From NCBI RefSeq assembly GCF_900450995.1, contig NZ_UGHY01000002.1, positions 1,979,001 through 2,043,000 on the forward strand: 64,000 bases of DNA, written 5' to 3'. The translations under genes and the position numbers were made by a program. This document shows positions 29,000 through 39,277 of the stretch, in pieces. Each line of letters starts with the position of its first letter. Position 1 is the first letter of the stretch. This stretch comes from Haemophilus parainfluenzae (GTDB lineage Bacteria; Pseudomonadota; Gammaproteobacteria; Enterobacterales; Pasteurellaceae). The notes beneath the pieces were generated by a model. The model saw nothing but the letters and a program-made list of their open reading frames with translations. It was not told where the DNA came from and ran no database searches.

Positions 29000-30067
29000 A
29001 TGACAAAACAAATTTTCACACAATCCCAACAAGTCGAAGAGGAAGAAATTCTACCTAAGCAAGAATTTCATAATGTTGAAACCAGCATTGATAACGAACC
29101 TTTAGAAGGGGAGTTGTTGGACGAGCAATTTGAGCAAATTGTGAAGCCTAAATCCAGTGGTTGGAAAACGGCTTTGAAATTGACCGCACTTTTATTTTTA
29201 GGGGCGACGGTTGCGCAATCTGTTCAATGGATTTGGGATAGTTATCAAAACCAACAATGGATTTACCTTGCTTTTGCCTTGGTGAGTTTTGTCATTGTGT
29301 TGTTTGGTTTATCTGAAATCATCGCAGAATGGCGACGTTTGGTGAAACTCAAAAAGCGTTTGAATTTACAAGAACAAAGTCAGCGATTAATAGGTGAAAG
29401 TGCGGTTAAAAATCATCAAGTTTTTTCTGAACAGGATAGCGAGAAAGGAAGAGCCTTGTGTTTATCGATTGCCGATACCTTAAAATTGGATTCGCAACAT
29501 CCCGCAATAGTCCAATGGGAAAAACAGTTGAATGAAAGTTATTTAGCTCGTGAAGTTACCCATTTATTTAGTAAGACAGTGTTACAGTCTTTTGATAACA
29601 AAGCGAAAAAACTGATTACTAAAATGGCAGCAGAATCCGCAGTGATTGTGGCAATCAGTCCTTTAGCCATTATTGATATGTTTTTTATTGCGTGGCGCAA
29701 TATTCGTTTAATCAATAAAATTGCAGCGATTTATGGGATTGAGCTAGGATATTTTACTCGTCTTCGTTTGCTCAGAATGGTGTTCGTGAATCTTGCTTTT
29801 GCTGGTGCAACGGAGATTGTGCAGGATTTAGGCATGGATTGGCTTTCGCAAGATATTACCGCAAAACTTTCTGCACGCGCTGCGCAGGGGATTGGCGTGG
29901 GATTATTGACAGCTCGATTGAGTATTAAGGCTATGGAGTTTTGTCGCCCATTGGCATTTGAAAAGTCAGAAAAACCAAAACTTTCTCATGTGCAAAAAGA
30001 ATTGCTGACGGTGATGAAAGATACTGTACTAGGTAAGAATAAACTGAAAGAAAAAGAAGAAGTGTAA
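29000..30067 (+). CDS. ycjF: YcjF-like UPF0283/DUF697 inner-membrane protein
   Basis: A 355-residue membrane protein of the TIGR01620/UPF0283 family. I start at ATG 29000 (MTKQIFTQSQQVEEEE), since the frame upstream to 28919 is unlike the family. An acidic N-terminal region (about residues 1-55) precedes two helices (TALKLTALLFLGATVAQSV and IYLAFALVSFVIVLFGLSEII), and a DUF697 domain with AVIVAISPLAIIDMFFIAWRN follows. Partner of YcjX in enterics. A paired-uptake-signal terminator follows at once. Confidence 0.88.
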   Translation: MTKQIFTQSQQVEEEEILPKQEFHNVETSIDNEPLEGELLDEQFEQIVKPKSSGWKTALKLTALLFLGATVAQSVQWIWDSYQNQQWIYLAFALVSFVIVLFGLSEIIAEWRRLVKLKKRLNLQEQSQRLIGESAVKNHQVFSEQDSEKGRALCLSIADTLKLDSQHPAIVQWEKQLNESYLAREVTHLFSKTVLQSFDNKAKKLITKMAAESAVIVAISPLAIIDMFFIAWRNIRLINKIAAIYGIELGYFTRLRLLRMVFVNLAFAGATEIVQDLGMDWLSQDITAKLSARAAQGIGVGLLTARLSIKAMEFCRPLAFEKSEKPKLSHVQKELLTVMKDTVLGKNKLKEKEEV

Positions 30068-30071
30068 TAAA

Positions 30072-30099
30072 AAAGTGCGGTTAAAATTGACCGCACTTG
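30072..30099. terminator. Paired uptake signals between ycjF and prfB
   Basis: AAAGTGCGGTTAAAATTGAC region with ACCGCACTT forms an inverted pair of two uptake cores. It serves the convergent ends of ycjF and prfB. Confidence 0.8.
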
Positions 30100-30116
30100 T
30101 TGTATAAAGGATATGA

Positions 30117-31215
30117 TTAAAGTCCCGCTTTCAAGCTTGCTTCAATAAAGCGATCGAGATCGCCATCCAGTACGGCTTGTGTATTACGATTTTCAACGCC
30201 TGTGCGGAGATCCTTAATACGTGCATCATCTAACACATAAGAACGAATTTGGCTACCCCAACCGATATCAGATTTATTATCTTCCATCGCTTGTTTGTCT
30301 GCATTTTTCTTTTGTAACTCAAGCTCATACAATTTCGCTTTTAACTGCTTCATGGCTTGATCTTTATTTTTGTGTTGAGAACGATCGTTTTGACATTGCA
30401 CGACAATCCCACTTGGCATGTGAGTAATACGCACCGCACTTTCAGTTTTATTGACGTGCTGACCTCCCGCACCAGATGCACGATAAACGTCAATACGTAA
30501 ATCAGCCGGATTGATTTCAATATCAATGTCGTCATCAATTTCAGGATAAACGAAAGTCGCTGCAAATGATGTATGGCGACGGTTATTAGAGTCGAATGGA
30601 CTTTTGCGCACTAAACGATGAATACCGGTTTCCGTACGTAACCAACCGAAAGCATATTCGCCACTGACACGAATCGTCGCTGATTTTAAACCTGCGACAT
30701 CGCCATCAGAGACTTCCATTAATTCTGTTTTAAAGCCTTTGCTTTCAGCCCAACGGAGGTACATGCGAAGTAACATTTCCGTCCAGTCTTGCGCTTCTGT
30801 ACCACCGGAACCTGCTTGTAAATCGACATAACAATCACACGCATCGTGTTCACCGCTAAACATGCGGCGGAATTCTAATTTTGCGAGTTGTTGTTCAAGC
30901 TCATTTAATTCAGCAACGGCTTCATTGAAGGTCTCTTCATCTTCCGCTTCAACGGCTAATTCAAGCAACCCTTCAACATCCTCTAGACCTTGTTCTAAAT
31001 TCTTGATGGTATTAACCACTTGTTCAAGTGAAACACGTTCTTTCCCGAGTGCTTGGGCTTTTTCAGGCTCGTTCCACACATCGGGTTGTTCTAATTCGGC
31101 ATTCACTTCTTCTAAACGCTCAACTTTTGCGTCGAAGTCAAAGATACCCCCGAAGCACAGAAGTGCGCTCGGAAAGGTCGGTGATTTTGTTTTTGATTGG
31201 ATTGATTTCAAACAT
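30117..31215 (-). CDS. prfB: Peptide chain release factor 2, with programmed +1 frameshift
   Basis: Recognises UGA and UAA stops and releases the finished chain. The real start is ATG 31215 ([20 protein letters not shown]...). After 25 codons the frame meets CTT TGA C at 31138-31143 and must shift +1 to continue as [11 protein letters not shown], the classic autoregulatory site. A GGGGG Shine-Dalgarno-like stretch just upstream promotes the shift (CGGGGGTATCTTTGAC). The family SPF recognition motif (KSPFDSNN) and the catalytic GGQ ([16 protein letters not shown]) are present. Mature length is 365 residues. The uninterrupted frame begins within the shifted part and so looks like a misleading N-terminus. 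Confidence 0.96.
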
Positions 31216-31344
31216 AATAAATAAACCTCTATAAACGGCAGAAGTATAAGTCATTTTCAGTTTTTTGGGTAGTTTGGCTTGCACAAATTATCGATCCATT
31301 TATAATTCTATTCCTCGTTGTTTAGATATATTTAGGAATAAAAA

Positions 31345-32031
31345 ATGAAGAAATTATTAACCGCACTTTTAATCACCGCTTCTGCTACCGCAATGGCGAG
31401 TGATGCTGATATTAAATCGAAATTACAAGCATTAGGTGCAAAAAATATTGAAGTGAAAGATTCACCGGTAAAAGGCCTTAAAACAGCCGTGACTGATCAA
31501 GGCATTTTATACGTGAGCGAAAATGGTCAATATGTTTTGCAAGGCAAAATGTATGAATTAACAAATAAAGGCCCGGTTGACGTGGCAGGTAAGTTTTTAG
31601 CGGATAAAGTGAATGAATTAAAAAGCGAAATGATCGTTTATTCTGCAAAAAATGAAAAATATGTTGTGACTGTATTCATGGATATCACTTGTCATTATTG
31701 CCATATCCTTCATCAACAACTGAAAGAATATAATGATTTAGGTATTACTGTTCGTTATCTTGCATTCCCACGTGGTGGTATGAATGAAACCGCTCGCCAA
31801 ATGGAAGCAATTTGGACATCGAAAGATCCTGTATTTGCATTGAACGAAGCAGAAAAAGGTAACTTACCGAAAGAATTGAAAACCCCTAATATTGTAAAAA
31901 AACACTATGATTTAGGTATACAACTTGGTGTGAAAGGTACGCCAAGTATTGTGACTTCAACAGGTGAAATGCTTGGCGGGTATTTAAAACCTCAAGATTT
32001 ATTAGCTGTGTTACAAGAATCAGCACAATAA
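31345..32031 (+). CDS. dsbC: Thiol:disulfide interchange protein DsbC
   Basis: Periplasmic disulfide isomerase, 228 residues. MKKLLTALLITASATAMA-SDA is the signal peptide, followed by the dimerisation domain (about 20-75), a linker and the thioredoxin domain. The active site is CHYC within MDITCHYCHILHQQL (about residue 115) where E. coli has CGYC. The cis-Pro loop is KGTPSIVTS. Next gene recJ lies 100 bases on, as in E. coli. Confidence 0.93.
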   Translation: MKKLLTALLITASATAMASDADIKSKLQALGAKNIEVKDSPVKGLKTAVTDQGILYVSENGQYVLQGKMYELTNKGPVDVAGKFLADKVNELKSEMIVYSAKNEKYVVTVFMDITCHYCHILHQQLKEYNDLGITVRYLAFPRGGMNETARQMEAIWTSKDPVFALNEAEKGNLPKELKTPNIVKKHYDLGIQLGVKGTPSIVTSTGEMLGGYLKPQDLLAVLQESAQ

Positions 32032-32043
32032 TTATTAGTAGTG

Positions 32044-32070
32044 AGGGCGTATTGTATGCGCCCTTAAAAT
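32044..32070 (+). terminator. Weak hairpin after dsbC
   Basis: AGGGCG and CGCCCT form a 6-bp stem; the following bases (TAAAAT) are not a proper T-run, so termination is uncertain. Confidence 0.4.
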
Positions 32071-32132
32071 ATTCATGTCATCAAAGTACATATCGAATGT
32101 TCCTTTAATGTAATTTTAAATAACGAAACACC

Positions 32133-33857
32133 GTGAAAAAACTCATCAAACGTCGTGAAATTCCTGCCGGAAATCCTGTTTCAGATAATACATTACTCGA
32201 TCGTCTCTATCGTTCTCGTCATATAAAAAATAGTCAAGAATTAGACCGCACTTTGCAATCAATGCTAAATCCCAATCAATTACACGGCATTCAACAAGCC
32301 GTAGATTTATTGGTTGATGCTTATCAACAGCAACAAAAGGTTGTTATCGTCGGCGATTTTGATGCTGATGGAGCAACGAGTACGGCGCTTTCAGTGTTAG
32401 CTTTACGTATGCTTGGCTTTACTGATGTGGAATACCTAGTGCCAAATCGTTTTGAGCAAGGCTATGGTTTGAGTGTACCTGTTGCTGAGATGGCAATGGA
32501 AAAAGGCGTGCAGTTATTGATGACGGTGGATAACGGGGTATCGTCTTTTGAGGGCGTGGCGTATTTAAAAGAGCAGGGTGTGAAGGTGTTAATTACCGAT
32601 CATCACTTGCCACCAGAAATACTGCCGAATGCTGATGCCATTGTTAATCCAAATTTGCAACAATGTGATTTCCCTTCAAAATGTTTAGCTGGTGTAGGTG
32701 TGGCATTTTATTTAATGCTCGCTTTACGTGCCAAATTTCGCGAGTTAGGTATTTTTACGGCTGAAACACAACCTAATTTTACTGAATTAATGGATTTAGT
32801 CGCGCTCGGCACAATTGCGGATGTCGTTCCCCTTGATCAAAATAACCGCATTTTAGCTCATCAAGGGTTGATGCGAATTCGTGCGAAACGTTGTCGCCCT
32901 GGAATTATTGCTCTCGCAGAAGTGGCTAATCGAGAAGTCGAAAAACTTTGCTCGGCGGACTTGGGCTTTGCGATTGCCCCACGTTTAAATGCAGCGGGCC
33001 GATTAGATAATATGTCTGTCGGTGTGGAGTTATTACTTGTAGAAAGCATGCAAGAGGCAAGAGCTCAAGCCTTGGATTTAGACAGTTTAAATCAGGCTCG
33101 AAAAGAAATTGAGCAAGGCATGAAGCTCGAGGCATTAGAAATTTGCCGAAATCTGACCGCACTTTCTGATGAATTACCGATGGGGATCGCCTTATTCCAA
33201 CCAGATTGGCATCAAGGCGTATTAGGCATTGTAGCTTCTCGAATCAAAGATCAATACCATCGACCAGTCATTGCTTTTGCACAAGATCAAGAAGGCATTT
33301 TAAAAGGTTCTGCACGTTCAATTGAAGGGTTGCATATGCGCGATGTATTAGAGCGTATTCATTCCCAACATCCTGATATGATTTTAAAATTTGGTGGTCA
33401 TGCTATGGCGGCAGGATTAAGCATTAAAGAAAGCTTTTTCCCTGAGTTTCAAAAGATTTTTAATCAAACGGTGCAAGATTGGTTAAATGAAGATCAATTA
33501 CAAGGTGTGATTTGGACGGATGGCGAACTTCAAGCAAATGAATTTAGTATTGAAACTGCAGAAGTGATAAAATCTGGCGGACCTTGGGGACAAGCCTTTC
33601 CTGAGCCTGTTTTTGATGGTGAATTTAAAATTTTTGAGCAACGAGCTATCGGGCAAAATCAAAATCATTTAAAAATGCTCGTAGAGCCTAAAAATGGTGG
33701 TCCATTATTAGATGCCATTGCGTTTAATATCGATACTCGGTATTATCCCGATTTGTCGATTAAGCAGGCAAAATTTGCTTATAAGTTAGAAATTAATGAG
33801 TTTCGTGGAAATCGAAACCTCCAATTATTAGTCGATTATATTGAACCAATTGGTTAA
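32133..33857 (+). CDS. recJ: Single-stranded-DNA exonuclease RecJ
   Basis: 5'-3' exonuclease of recombination and mismatch repair, 574 residues. It begins at a GTG. The DHH phosphoesterase motifs are visible: VGDFDADGATSTAL (near residue 76), TVDNGVSS and ITDHHLPPE (near 155). The C-terminal DHHA1 domain has GGHAMAAGLS (near 420) and is followed by the OB domain. It precedes a DsbA-like gene by 3 bases, forming an operon through mtnN. Confidence 0.95.
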   Translation: MKKLIKRREIPAGNPVSDNTLLDRLYRSRHIKNSQELDRTLQSMLNPNQLHGIQQAVDLLVDAYQQQQKVVIVGDFDADGATSTALSVLALRMLGFTDVEYLVPNRFEQGYGLSVPVAEMAMEKGVQLLMTVDNGVSSFEGVAYLKEQGVKVLITDHHLPPEILPNADAIVNPNLQQCDFPSKCLAGVGVAFYLMLALRAKFRELGIFTAETQPNFTELMDLVALGTIADVVPLDQNNRILAHQGLMRIRAKRCRPGIIALAEVANREVEKLCSADLGFAIAPRLNAAGRLDNMSVGVELLLVESMQEARAQALDLDSLNQARKEIEQGMKLEALEICRNLTALSDELPMGIALFQPDWHQGVLGIVASRIKDQYHRPVIAFAQDQEGILKGSARSIEGLHMRDVLERIHSQHPDMILKFGGHAMAAGLSIKESFFPEFQKIFNQTVQDWLNEDQLQGVIWTDGELQANEFSIETAEVIKSGGPWGQAFPEPVFDGEFKIFEQRAIGQNQNHLKMLVEPKNGGPLLDAIAFNIDTRYYPDLSIKQAKFAYKLEINEFRGNRNLQLLVDYIEPIG

Positions 33858-33860
33858 TTT

Positions 33861-34580
33861 ATGAAAAAAGTTTGGCAGAGTAAATTATTAAAAGGATCCT
33901 TTGCAATGATATTGATGAGTGTGACGAATGTCGCATTTGGTGAAGTCAATGCAAAGGATTTTTCTGCCAAAAATCCACCGCACTTACCACTAGCGAACGT
34001 GGCTCAGTTTGAAGATGGTCGAGATTATTTCTCATATCAAGAACCGATTGAACAAGCCAAAAGAAGCGATCGTAAAATTCCGATCCAATTTTTCTTTGAT
34101 TATGACTGTCGAGTTTGTTCTTCAGCCCAAGACATCTTGCAGCTTTATAGCCAAATTCGCCCTAATAAAGTGGCATTAGAAGAGCATCCAGTTGCTACAA
34201 ACGAAGCTAAATTTTCAGCCACAATATTCTATACATTACAGCGTTTAAAAGTAGGCGAGTTGTCAGATACGCTGTTATTTGAAACCTCTGAAAAGGCACG
34301 CTATACCGAATTATCCACATTAGATAATATGCGTGAATGGATAATTTCGCAAGGGATCAGCAAAGCTGAATTTAATAAAGTTGTGCATTCTGCTGAAGTA
34401 AAAGAAGATGTGAATAACGCCATTTATTTGACAGAAGAATATGGTGTATTCACTTTCCCTTATGTAGTTGTGGGCGGAAAATATGTTCTCACCGCGAGTA
34501 CGCTGTATAACGATGATTATGGAGTAGCGGTATTAGATTTCTTAGTGAATAAACTCGAACAAGAAAGGAAAAAACAATGA
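33861..34580 (+). CDS. DsbA-like periplasmic thioredoxin-fold protein
   Basis: A 239-residue exported protein with signal peptide about residues 1-27 (ending NVAFG). Its thioredoxin-type core has [17 protein letters not shown] (CxxC, near residue 78) and the cis-Pro region [14 protein letters not shown] (near 208). The C-terminus is charged. A DsbA/DsbL-like role in thiol oxidation or reduction is likely but the partner is unknown; CRVC is not the classical CPHC. It sits 3 bases after recJ and its stop overlaps the mtnN start (ATGA). Confidence 0.78.
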   Translation: MKKVWQSKLLKGSFAMILMSVTNVAFGEVNAKDFSAKNPPHLPLANVAQFEDGRDYFSYQEPIEQAKRSDRKIPIQFFFDYDCRVCSSAQDILQLYSQIRPNKVALEEHPVATNEAKFSATIFYTLQRLKVGELSDTLLFETSEKARYTELSTLDNMREWIISQGISKAEFNKVVHSAEVKEDVNNAIYLTEEYGVFTFPYVVVGGKYVLTASTLYNDDYGVAVLDFLVNKLEQERKKQ

Positions 34581-35266
34581 AAATCGGGATTGTTGGTGCA
34601 ATGGCACAAGAAGTGGAAATTTTATCCCAATTAATGACAGATAAAAGAGAAACAAAAGTGGCAAGTGCGGTCATTTTTGAAGGTAAAATTAATGGTAAAG
34701 AAGTCGCATTATTGCAATCAGGGATTGGTAAAGTCGCGGCAGCTATTGGCACTACCGCTTTATTACAATTGGCTAAACCGAATGTGGTTTTAAATACCGG
34801 CTCAGCAGGCGGTGTCGCAAAAGGTTTAAAAGTAGGGGATATCGTTATTTCGGATGAAACCCGCTATCACGATGCTGATGTGACGGCATTTGGCTATGAA
34901 AAAGGGCAGTTACCTGCAAATCCTGCGGCTTTTCTTTCAGATAAAAAATTAGCAGATTTAGCCGATGAAATTGCACAGTCACAAGGACAAAATGTAAAAC
35001 GTGGTTTAATTTGTTCGGGAGATAGCTTTATTAATAGCGAAGAAAAAATTGCTCAAATTAAAGCGGATTTCCCTCACATAACTGCAGTAGAAATGGAAGC
35101 AACAGCGATAGCACAAGTTTGTCATGCCTTTAACGTACCTTTTGTGGTCGTTCGTGCAATTTCGGATGCAGGCGATGGCGAAGCGAGTATGTCTTTTGAA
35201 GAGTTCTTACCGTTAGCTGCAAAACAGTCTTCGGCATTAGTATTAGGGATGATCGACAGACTGTAG
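34577..35266 (+). CDS. mtnN: 5'-methylthioadenosine/S-adenosylhomocysteine nucleosidase
   Basis: Cleaves adenine from methylthioadenosine and S-adenosylhomocysteine in methionine salvage and autoinducer-2 synthesis. The 229-residue length is normal. [16 protein letters not shown] is the N-terminal motif, NTGSAGG lies near residue 75, and [15 protein letters not shown] and [14 protein letters not shown] carry substrate and catalytic residues (Glu and Asp). It overlaps the DsbA-like gene by four bases. Confidence 0.96.
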   Translation: MKIGIVGAMAQEVEILSQLMTDKRETKVASAVIFEGKINGKEVALLQSGIGKVAAAIGTTALLQLAKPNVVLNTGSAGGVAKGLKVGDIVISDETRYHDADVTAFGYEKGQLPANPAAFLSDKKLADLADEIAQSQGQNVKRGLICSGDSFINSEEKIAQIKADFPHITAVEMEATAIAQVCHAFNVPFVVVRAISDAGDGEASMSFEEFLPLAAKQSSALVLGMIDRL

Positions 35267-35320
35267 TAATAATCTTTTAATAAGATAATAAATTCTAAAA
35301 TTGAATTATAAACATTATTT

Positions 35321-35356
35321 AAAAAAGCATAGCTTATTAGCTATGCCTTTTTATAT
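35321..35356. terminator. Bidirectional terminator between mtnN and the TonB receptor
   Basis: AAAAAAGCATAGCT pairs with AGCTATGCCTTTTT around a TATT loop, with A- and T-runs on either side. Confidence 0.85.
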
Positions 35357-35363
35357 GAGCCAA

Positions 35364-38210
35364 TTAGAATTTATAATTTAAACTCAGAATATAAGTTCTT
35401 CCACGAGCAAAGTTATAAAGTACAGATTTATCTTTTCCTCCATCTTCACAAGTATTATTTTTACTACAAATTGAATCATTTAAGCTTGAATAATAGCGCT
35501 GTGAAGCAGCATCGTTCCCTGAGTCTAAAGGATCAACATAACGTTTATCTAGTAGGTTTTGTACTTCAGCTTTGATAATTAAATCTTTAACAGGTTCATA
35601 ACTTACATGCAAATCTAAAATAATCGGTTGTTTATTAATTTCCTCTGTTTTTTTGATTGCATAATAAGTTCGTTCATGGCTCGTATTTAATTCAAATTGA
35701 GAACCGTTAATATAATCTTCTTGAATGGTTGCTCGTTTACTTTTCCCATAGTAACGTGCTGCGATACCAAGAGTTAATTTTTGATCAAACCAGCGAGAGC
35801 CAAGTTCTAATCTTCCATAATCTTTAGGCAACATTGAAATACGAGATAAACCATAACCTTGTTTTAAGATCTCTTTTTCAGAACTATTTATAGGACGTGG
35901 GCTAGCGTCCGCATAATTGGTTGGCTGATTCGTGCGTTGATAAGCATAAGACAGATTTGCAAAGAAACGTCCCATGTCATAATTTACTTCTAATTCAACA
36001 CCGCTCTTTTTCACAATAGGCTTATAATTTTGATGAGCAATGGTGAATCTAAATCCATTCTCAGAGGCCCAGTCAGGAACAATGCCATCTCTCCACCATA
36101 CACCATATACATTATGAATATAATTTTTGATAAAACTACGATAGCCCACTAATTTTAAACCTAATACATCTTCTTTAGTGAAAACGCCTTTTTTGTAGGT
36201 ATTAAAACCAAGTTGATAAGTTTCAGCTCGCTCAGGTTTTAATGCCGTATTTACGCCAACATCAGATACTTGAGAGAAGAACATTTCTTGAATATTTGGC
36301 ATTCTATGTGTGCGCGAATAGGTGAAAAACGGCATAAAATAATCATTGATATCCGCGCTAAGTGTTGCCGAGTGATTTATCGCTGTTTTATGTCCTGATT
36401 TATGCAAAATCGGTTCATTAATTTGTGTTGGTGTATTTTCGTAATCTACATACTCACCGTTAAATGCATAATGCGTAAAATTGACACTATAGTCTAAATG
36501 GTAAATACCTTTAGAAAGTGCGGTATCAAAATAAACAGTTTTAAATTTTTGTTTACCAGAAGGTTGTAAGATTACTGAACGTTGGGGGAGTAAAGTTCTA
36601 GTGCCCTCAAATTTTCCTAAATAATTGTAACGACCAGGATCGTGCGATGCTTCTTTGGAAAATAAACTTAATTCGTCTGGAAAACGATTTTTGCTATATT
36701 CATTGGTAATATAGTTAAAACCTAACGTAGCTTTTAAATCAATTTCTTTTGGTAATAAGAATGTGTAGCTGTTATTAATATCAATGATATTTGCTACATT
36801 TTTTGTGATAAGTTTATCTGTGACTCGCCAGCCAGAAAAAAATCCTCCCTTAGGATAAATTGTTTTTCCAAGGTTATGTGCCACCATTAAGTTAAGATCG
36901 AGATAACTGTTATTATTAAAATTATAATTGACTTGGTAATTTTGATTCTCAATTTTGCGAGAACCAATTTTATTATCCAATGTACGTAGTTGCGCCCCTA
37001 GCGTATGGTGATCATCCCCATACTCAAATTTTAATAAATGGCTACGAGAACGAGATTGCAAACTGCCAGGTTCAATAGGGGCGACGCTATATTGATCTTT
37101 ATTACGTTCAAATGATTTGTCAGTTTTTTCAATTCCATCATCACCTTTTTGGAGCTCTTCAATATCCTCAGGTTTTTTTCCAGCTCCTAATTGTTGTAGA
37201 ATGTTTTTTCTAGCCTGATTTTTATAAATATTTTTTACACTGGTCTCTGTTTCTTCAGGATCGTATATATTGGATTTTTCAATATGAGTAATACAATTTG
37301 AATCGGTCCATATTGTTTCTGTTTCTCCTGTTAAATCATTAGAGCTTGTCGTTTTTTCTGTACTTCCATGAAATGTTGGAGAGGGGGCATTGCAAGACCA
37401 ATGGTTTTTGTTTAAATCAGGTGTCCATTGTCCAGCTGAATTTAAAACATAACCTGCATTGCGGAAATAGGCTTCTTTCTCTTTAGCAAGAATATCTTTC
37501 CCTAGCGAAGACAATCGTTCTCCTCCACCAATACGATAATCTTGTGAAACTTCACGTTGGCTATAACCATATGCCACGCCTACATAGCCACCATTATCAA
37601 GCCATTTTCTGCCTGCAGCCATCGTCATAAAATTGGATTTAGTTGCATTACTTCCCGTCATTCCTTTTACGATGAGCCCAAAAGGTTTGTCATCAGTAAT
37701 AACATCATTAACACCTAGTGTTCTAAAATTAGCACTACCAGACAAGGTATTTATACCATTAGAACCGGAAAAATTACTTTTATTGACATCTACACCAGCA
37801 ATAAAATTGGGCTCTATTACTGCTCCAAATTGAGAGCTACCACCAGATTGTCCTGAATCCATTGAGGTAGAATAAAAAGTTTGTGTGACGCCATCGACCA
37901 TAGTATTGACACGACCTAACCCATTTTCGCCACGAATATTAACAGAAACTACGCCAGAGCCTTTATCTTGTTGAGTAAAGGCTCCCGGAATGCTACGAAT
38001 CACTTGATCGATAGTTTGTGTATCTTTAAATATATGTTCTCTAGTGCTTTTCGCTTTTGCTTCTGTAAAAGGTTTTTTATCGTTAGCGACATTTTTTTCT
38101 ACTACATCAATTTGATCTAATGTTTCTTCAGCTTTTGCATCAACGATAGAAATACTTAGGGCATTGATTAAGCAGAGTGTGATTAAATTTAATTTAATAA
38201 CTTTCTTCAT
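35364..38210 (-). CDS. TonB-dependent receptor, haem/haemoglobin/transferrin type
   Basis: Outer-membrane receptor of 948 residues. Signal peptide ends near VDAKA. The TonB box is in ETLDQIDVVEK (about 30-40). The plug has STREHIFKDTQTIDQVIRSIPG and VSVNIRGENGLGRVNTMVDGV, the signature of the haemoglobin/transferrin/lactoferrin family. The barrel ends in GRTYILSLNYKF with terminal Phe. An insertion near residues 260-360 is rich in polar and charged residues and contains cysteines, a likely extracellular loop. A strong Fur box overlaps its promoter. The ligand (haem, haemoglobin or transferrin) cannot be decided. The frame is intact with no repeat tract that would phase-vary it. Confidence 0.9.
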   Translation of the reverse strand: MKKVIKLNLITLCLINALSISIVDAKAEETLDQIDVVEKNVANDKKPFTEAKAKSTREHIFKDTQTIDQVIRSIPGAFTQQDKGSGVVSVNIRGENGLGRVNTMVDGVTQTFYSTSMDSGQSGGSSQFGAVIEPNFIAGVDVNKSNFSGSNGINTLSGSANFRTLGVNDVITDDKPFGLIVKGMTGSNATKSNFMTMAAGRKWLDNGGYVGVAYGYSQREVSQDYRIGGGERLSSLGKDILAKEKEAYFRNAGYVLNSAGQWTPDLNKNHWSCNAPSPTFHGSTEKTTSSNDLTGETETIWTDSNCITHIEKSNIYDPEETETSVKNIYKNQARKNILQQLGAGKKPEDIEELQKGDDGIEKTDKSFERNKDQYSVAPIEPGSLQSRSRSHLLKFEYGDDHHTLGAQLRTLDNKIGSRKIENQNYQVNYNFNNNSYLDLNLMVAHNLGKTIYPKGGFFSGWRVTDKLITKNVANIIDINNSYTFLLPKEIDLKATLGFNYITNEYSKNRFPDELSLFSKEASHDPGRYNYLGKFEGTRTLLPQRSVILQPSGKQKFKTVYFDTALSKGIYHLDYSVNFTHYAFNGEYVDYENTPTQINEPILHKSGHKTAINHSATLSADINDYFMPFFTYSRTHRMPNIQEMFFSQVSDVGVNTALKPERAETYQLGFNTYKKGVFTKEDVLGLKLVGYRSFIKNYIHNVYGVWWRDGIVPDWASENGFRFTIAHQNYKPIVKKSGVELEVNYDMGRFFANLSYAYQRTNQPTNYADASPRPINSSEKEILKQGYGLSRISMLPKDYGRLELGSRWFDQKLTLGIAARYYGKSKRATIQEDYINGSQFELNTSHERTYYAIKKTEEINKQPIILDLHVSYEPVKDLIIKAEVQNLLDKRYVDPLDSGNDAASQRYYSSLNDSICSKNNTCEDGGKDKSVLYNFARGRTYILSLNYKF

Positions 38211-38232
38211 TACATATCCTTATTGTTTCTTT

Positions 38233-38251
38233 GAGAAAGATTCGCATTATC
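38233..38251 (-). promoter_or_regulatory. Fur box overlapping the receptor promoter
   Basis: On the minus strand GATAATGCGAATCTTTCTC matches the 19-bp Fur consensus at 15 of 19 positions. Its first six bases are also the -10 hexamer of the candidate promoter, so Fur would block it when iron is plentiful. Confidence 0.7.
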
Positions 38252-38274
38252 TTCTTGTATTTTGTAAAACTCAA
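38246..38274 (-). promoter_or_regulatory. Candidate promoter of the TonB receptor gene
   Basis: On the minus strand TTGAGT (38274-38269) and GATAAT (38251-38246) are 17 bases apart. The Fur box overlaps the -10. Confidence 0.6.
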
Positions 38275-38503
38275 TACTTTTTTATTAAAATTAATATAAA
38301 AAATTAAAAAAATGAAAAAAATTAATTTTAAAAGATAGGGGATAAGTGGGTTAGCTCCTTAACTAAAAAAGCTTATAGGTACGCGTTTGTTATTTTTTAC
38401 TCTTTGTTAGTGGATCTTGAGTTAAGTTTAAAAGGTGGTAATAGCGAAATAGAGTGTTTATCTCTATAATATGTAAAATTGTGATAAGTAAAGGATAAGT
38501 TAT

Positions 38504-39181
38504 ATGGGAATGATTATCACCGTTGATGGTCCAAGTGGGGCAGGAAAAGGAACACTTTGTTACGCATTGGCAGAAAAGTTAGGTTTTACCTTATTAGATA
38601 GTGGTGCGATTTATCGCGTGACAGCATTGGCTGCGCTGAAACGTCATGCAGACTTAACCGATGAAGAAGGATTAGCGGAGTTAGCCCGTCATTTAGATAT
38701 CCAGTTCATCCCGAAAAATGGTGAAGTAAATGTGCTTCTTGGCGGAATGGATGCGAGTCATTTAATCCGTACGCAAGAAGTGGCGGAAGCAGCTTCAAAA
38801 CTGGCGGTTTTTCCTAAAGTGCGGTCAGCTTTACTGCAACTTCAGCAGGATTTTGGTAAAAATGACGGTCTGATTGCTGATGGGCGAGATATGGGAACGG
38901 TGGTTTTCCCAAATGCGCAAGTGAAACTGTTTTTAGACGCAAGTGCAGAAGAACGTGCAAAAAGACGCTATAAACAGTTGCAAAATAAGGGAATTAATGG
39001 TAACTTTGCACAGATTTTAGCCGAGATACAAGAACGCGATTTTCGTGATAGAAATCGTGAGGTTGCGCCATTGAAACCGGCTGATGATGCTTTATTGTTA
39101 GATAGTACAACATTGAGTATTGATGAAGTCATTGCTCAAGCGTTAGCTTATATTCAACAAAAAGCGTCAATTTCGATTTAA
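38504..39181 (+). CDS. cmk: Cytidylate kinase
   Basis: Phosphorylates CMP and dCMP. The 225-residue length is normal. The P-loop [12 protein letters not shown] is at residues 6-17, LLDSGAIYR follows near 33, and [11 protein letters not shown] near 125 and [10 protein letters not shown] are family motifs. It sits 96 bases upstream of rpsA, as in many gammaproteobacteria, and probably shares a transcript. The A/T-rich 230 bases between the TonB receptor promoter and this gene show nothing I can identify apart from a possible cmk promoter. Confidence 0.96.
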   Translation: MGMIITVDGPSGAGKGTLCYALAEKLGFTLLDSGAIYRVTALAALKRHADLTDEEGLAELARHLDIQFIPKNGEVNVLLGGMDASHLIRTQEVAEAASKLAVFPKVRSALLQLQQDFGKNDGLIADGRDMGTVVFPNAQVKLFLDASAEERAKRRYKQLQNKGINGNFAQILAEIQERDFRDRNREVAPLKPADDALLLDSTTLSIDEVIAQALAYIQQKASISI

Positions 39182-39277
39182 CTGTTTATTCAAGGAAGAA
39201 TAGACATTTATCCTCAACCCCGCATTTTATGGATCTTAATGTGGATGTTATTAACTTAAATTAAGAAGATTATTTAT

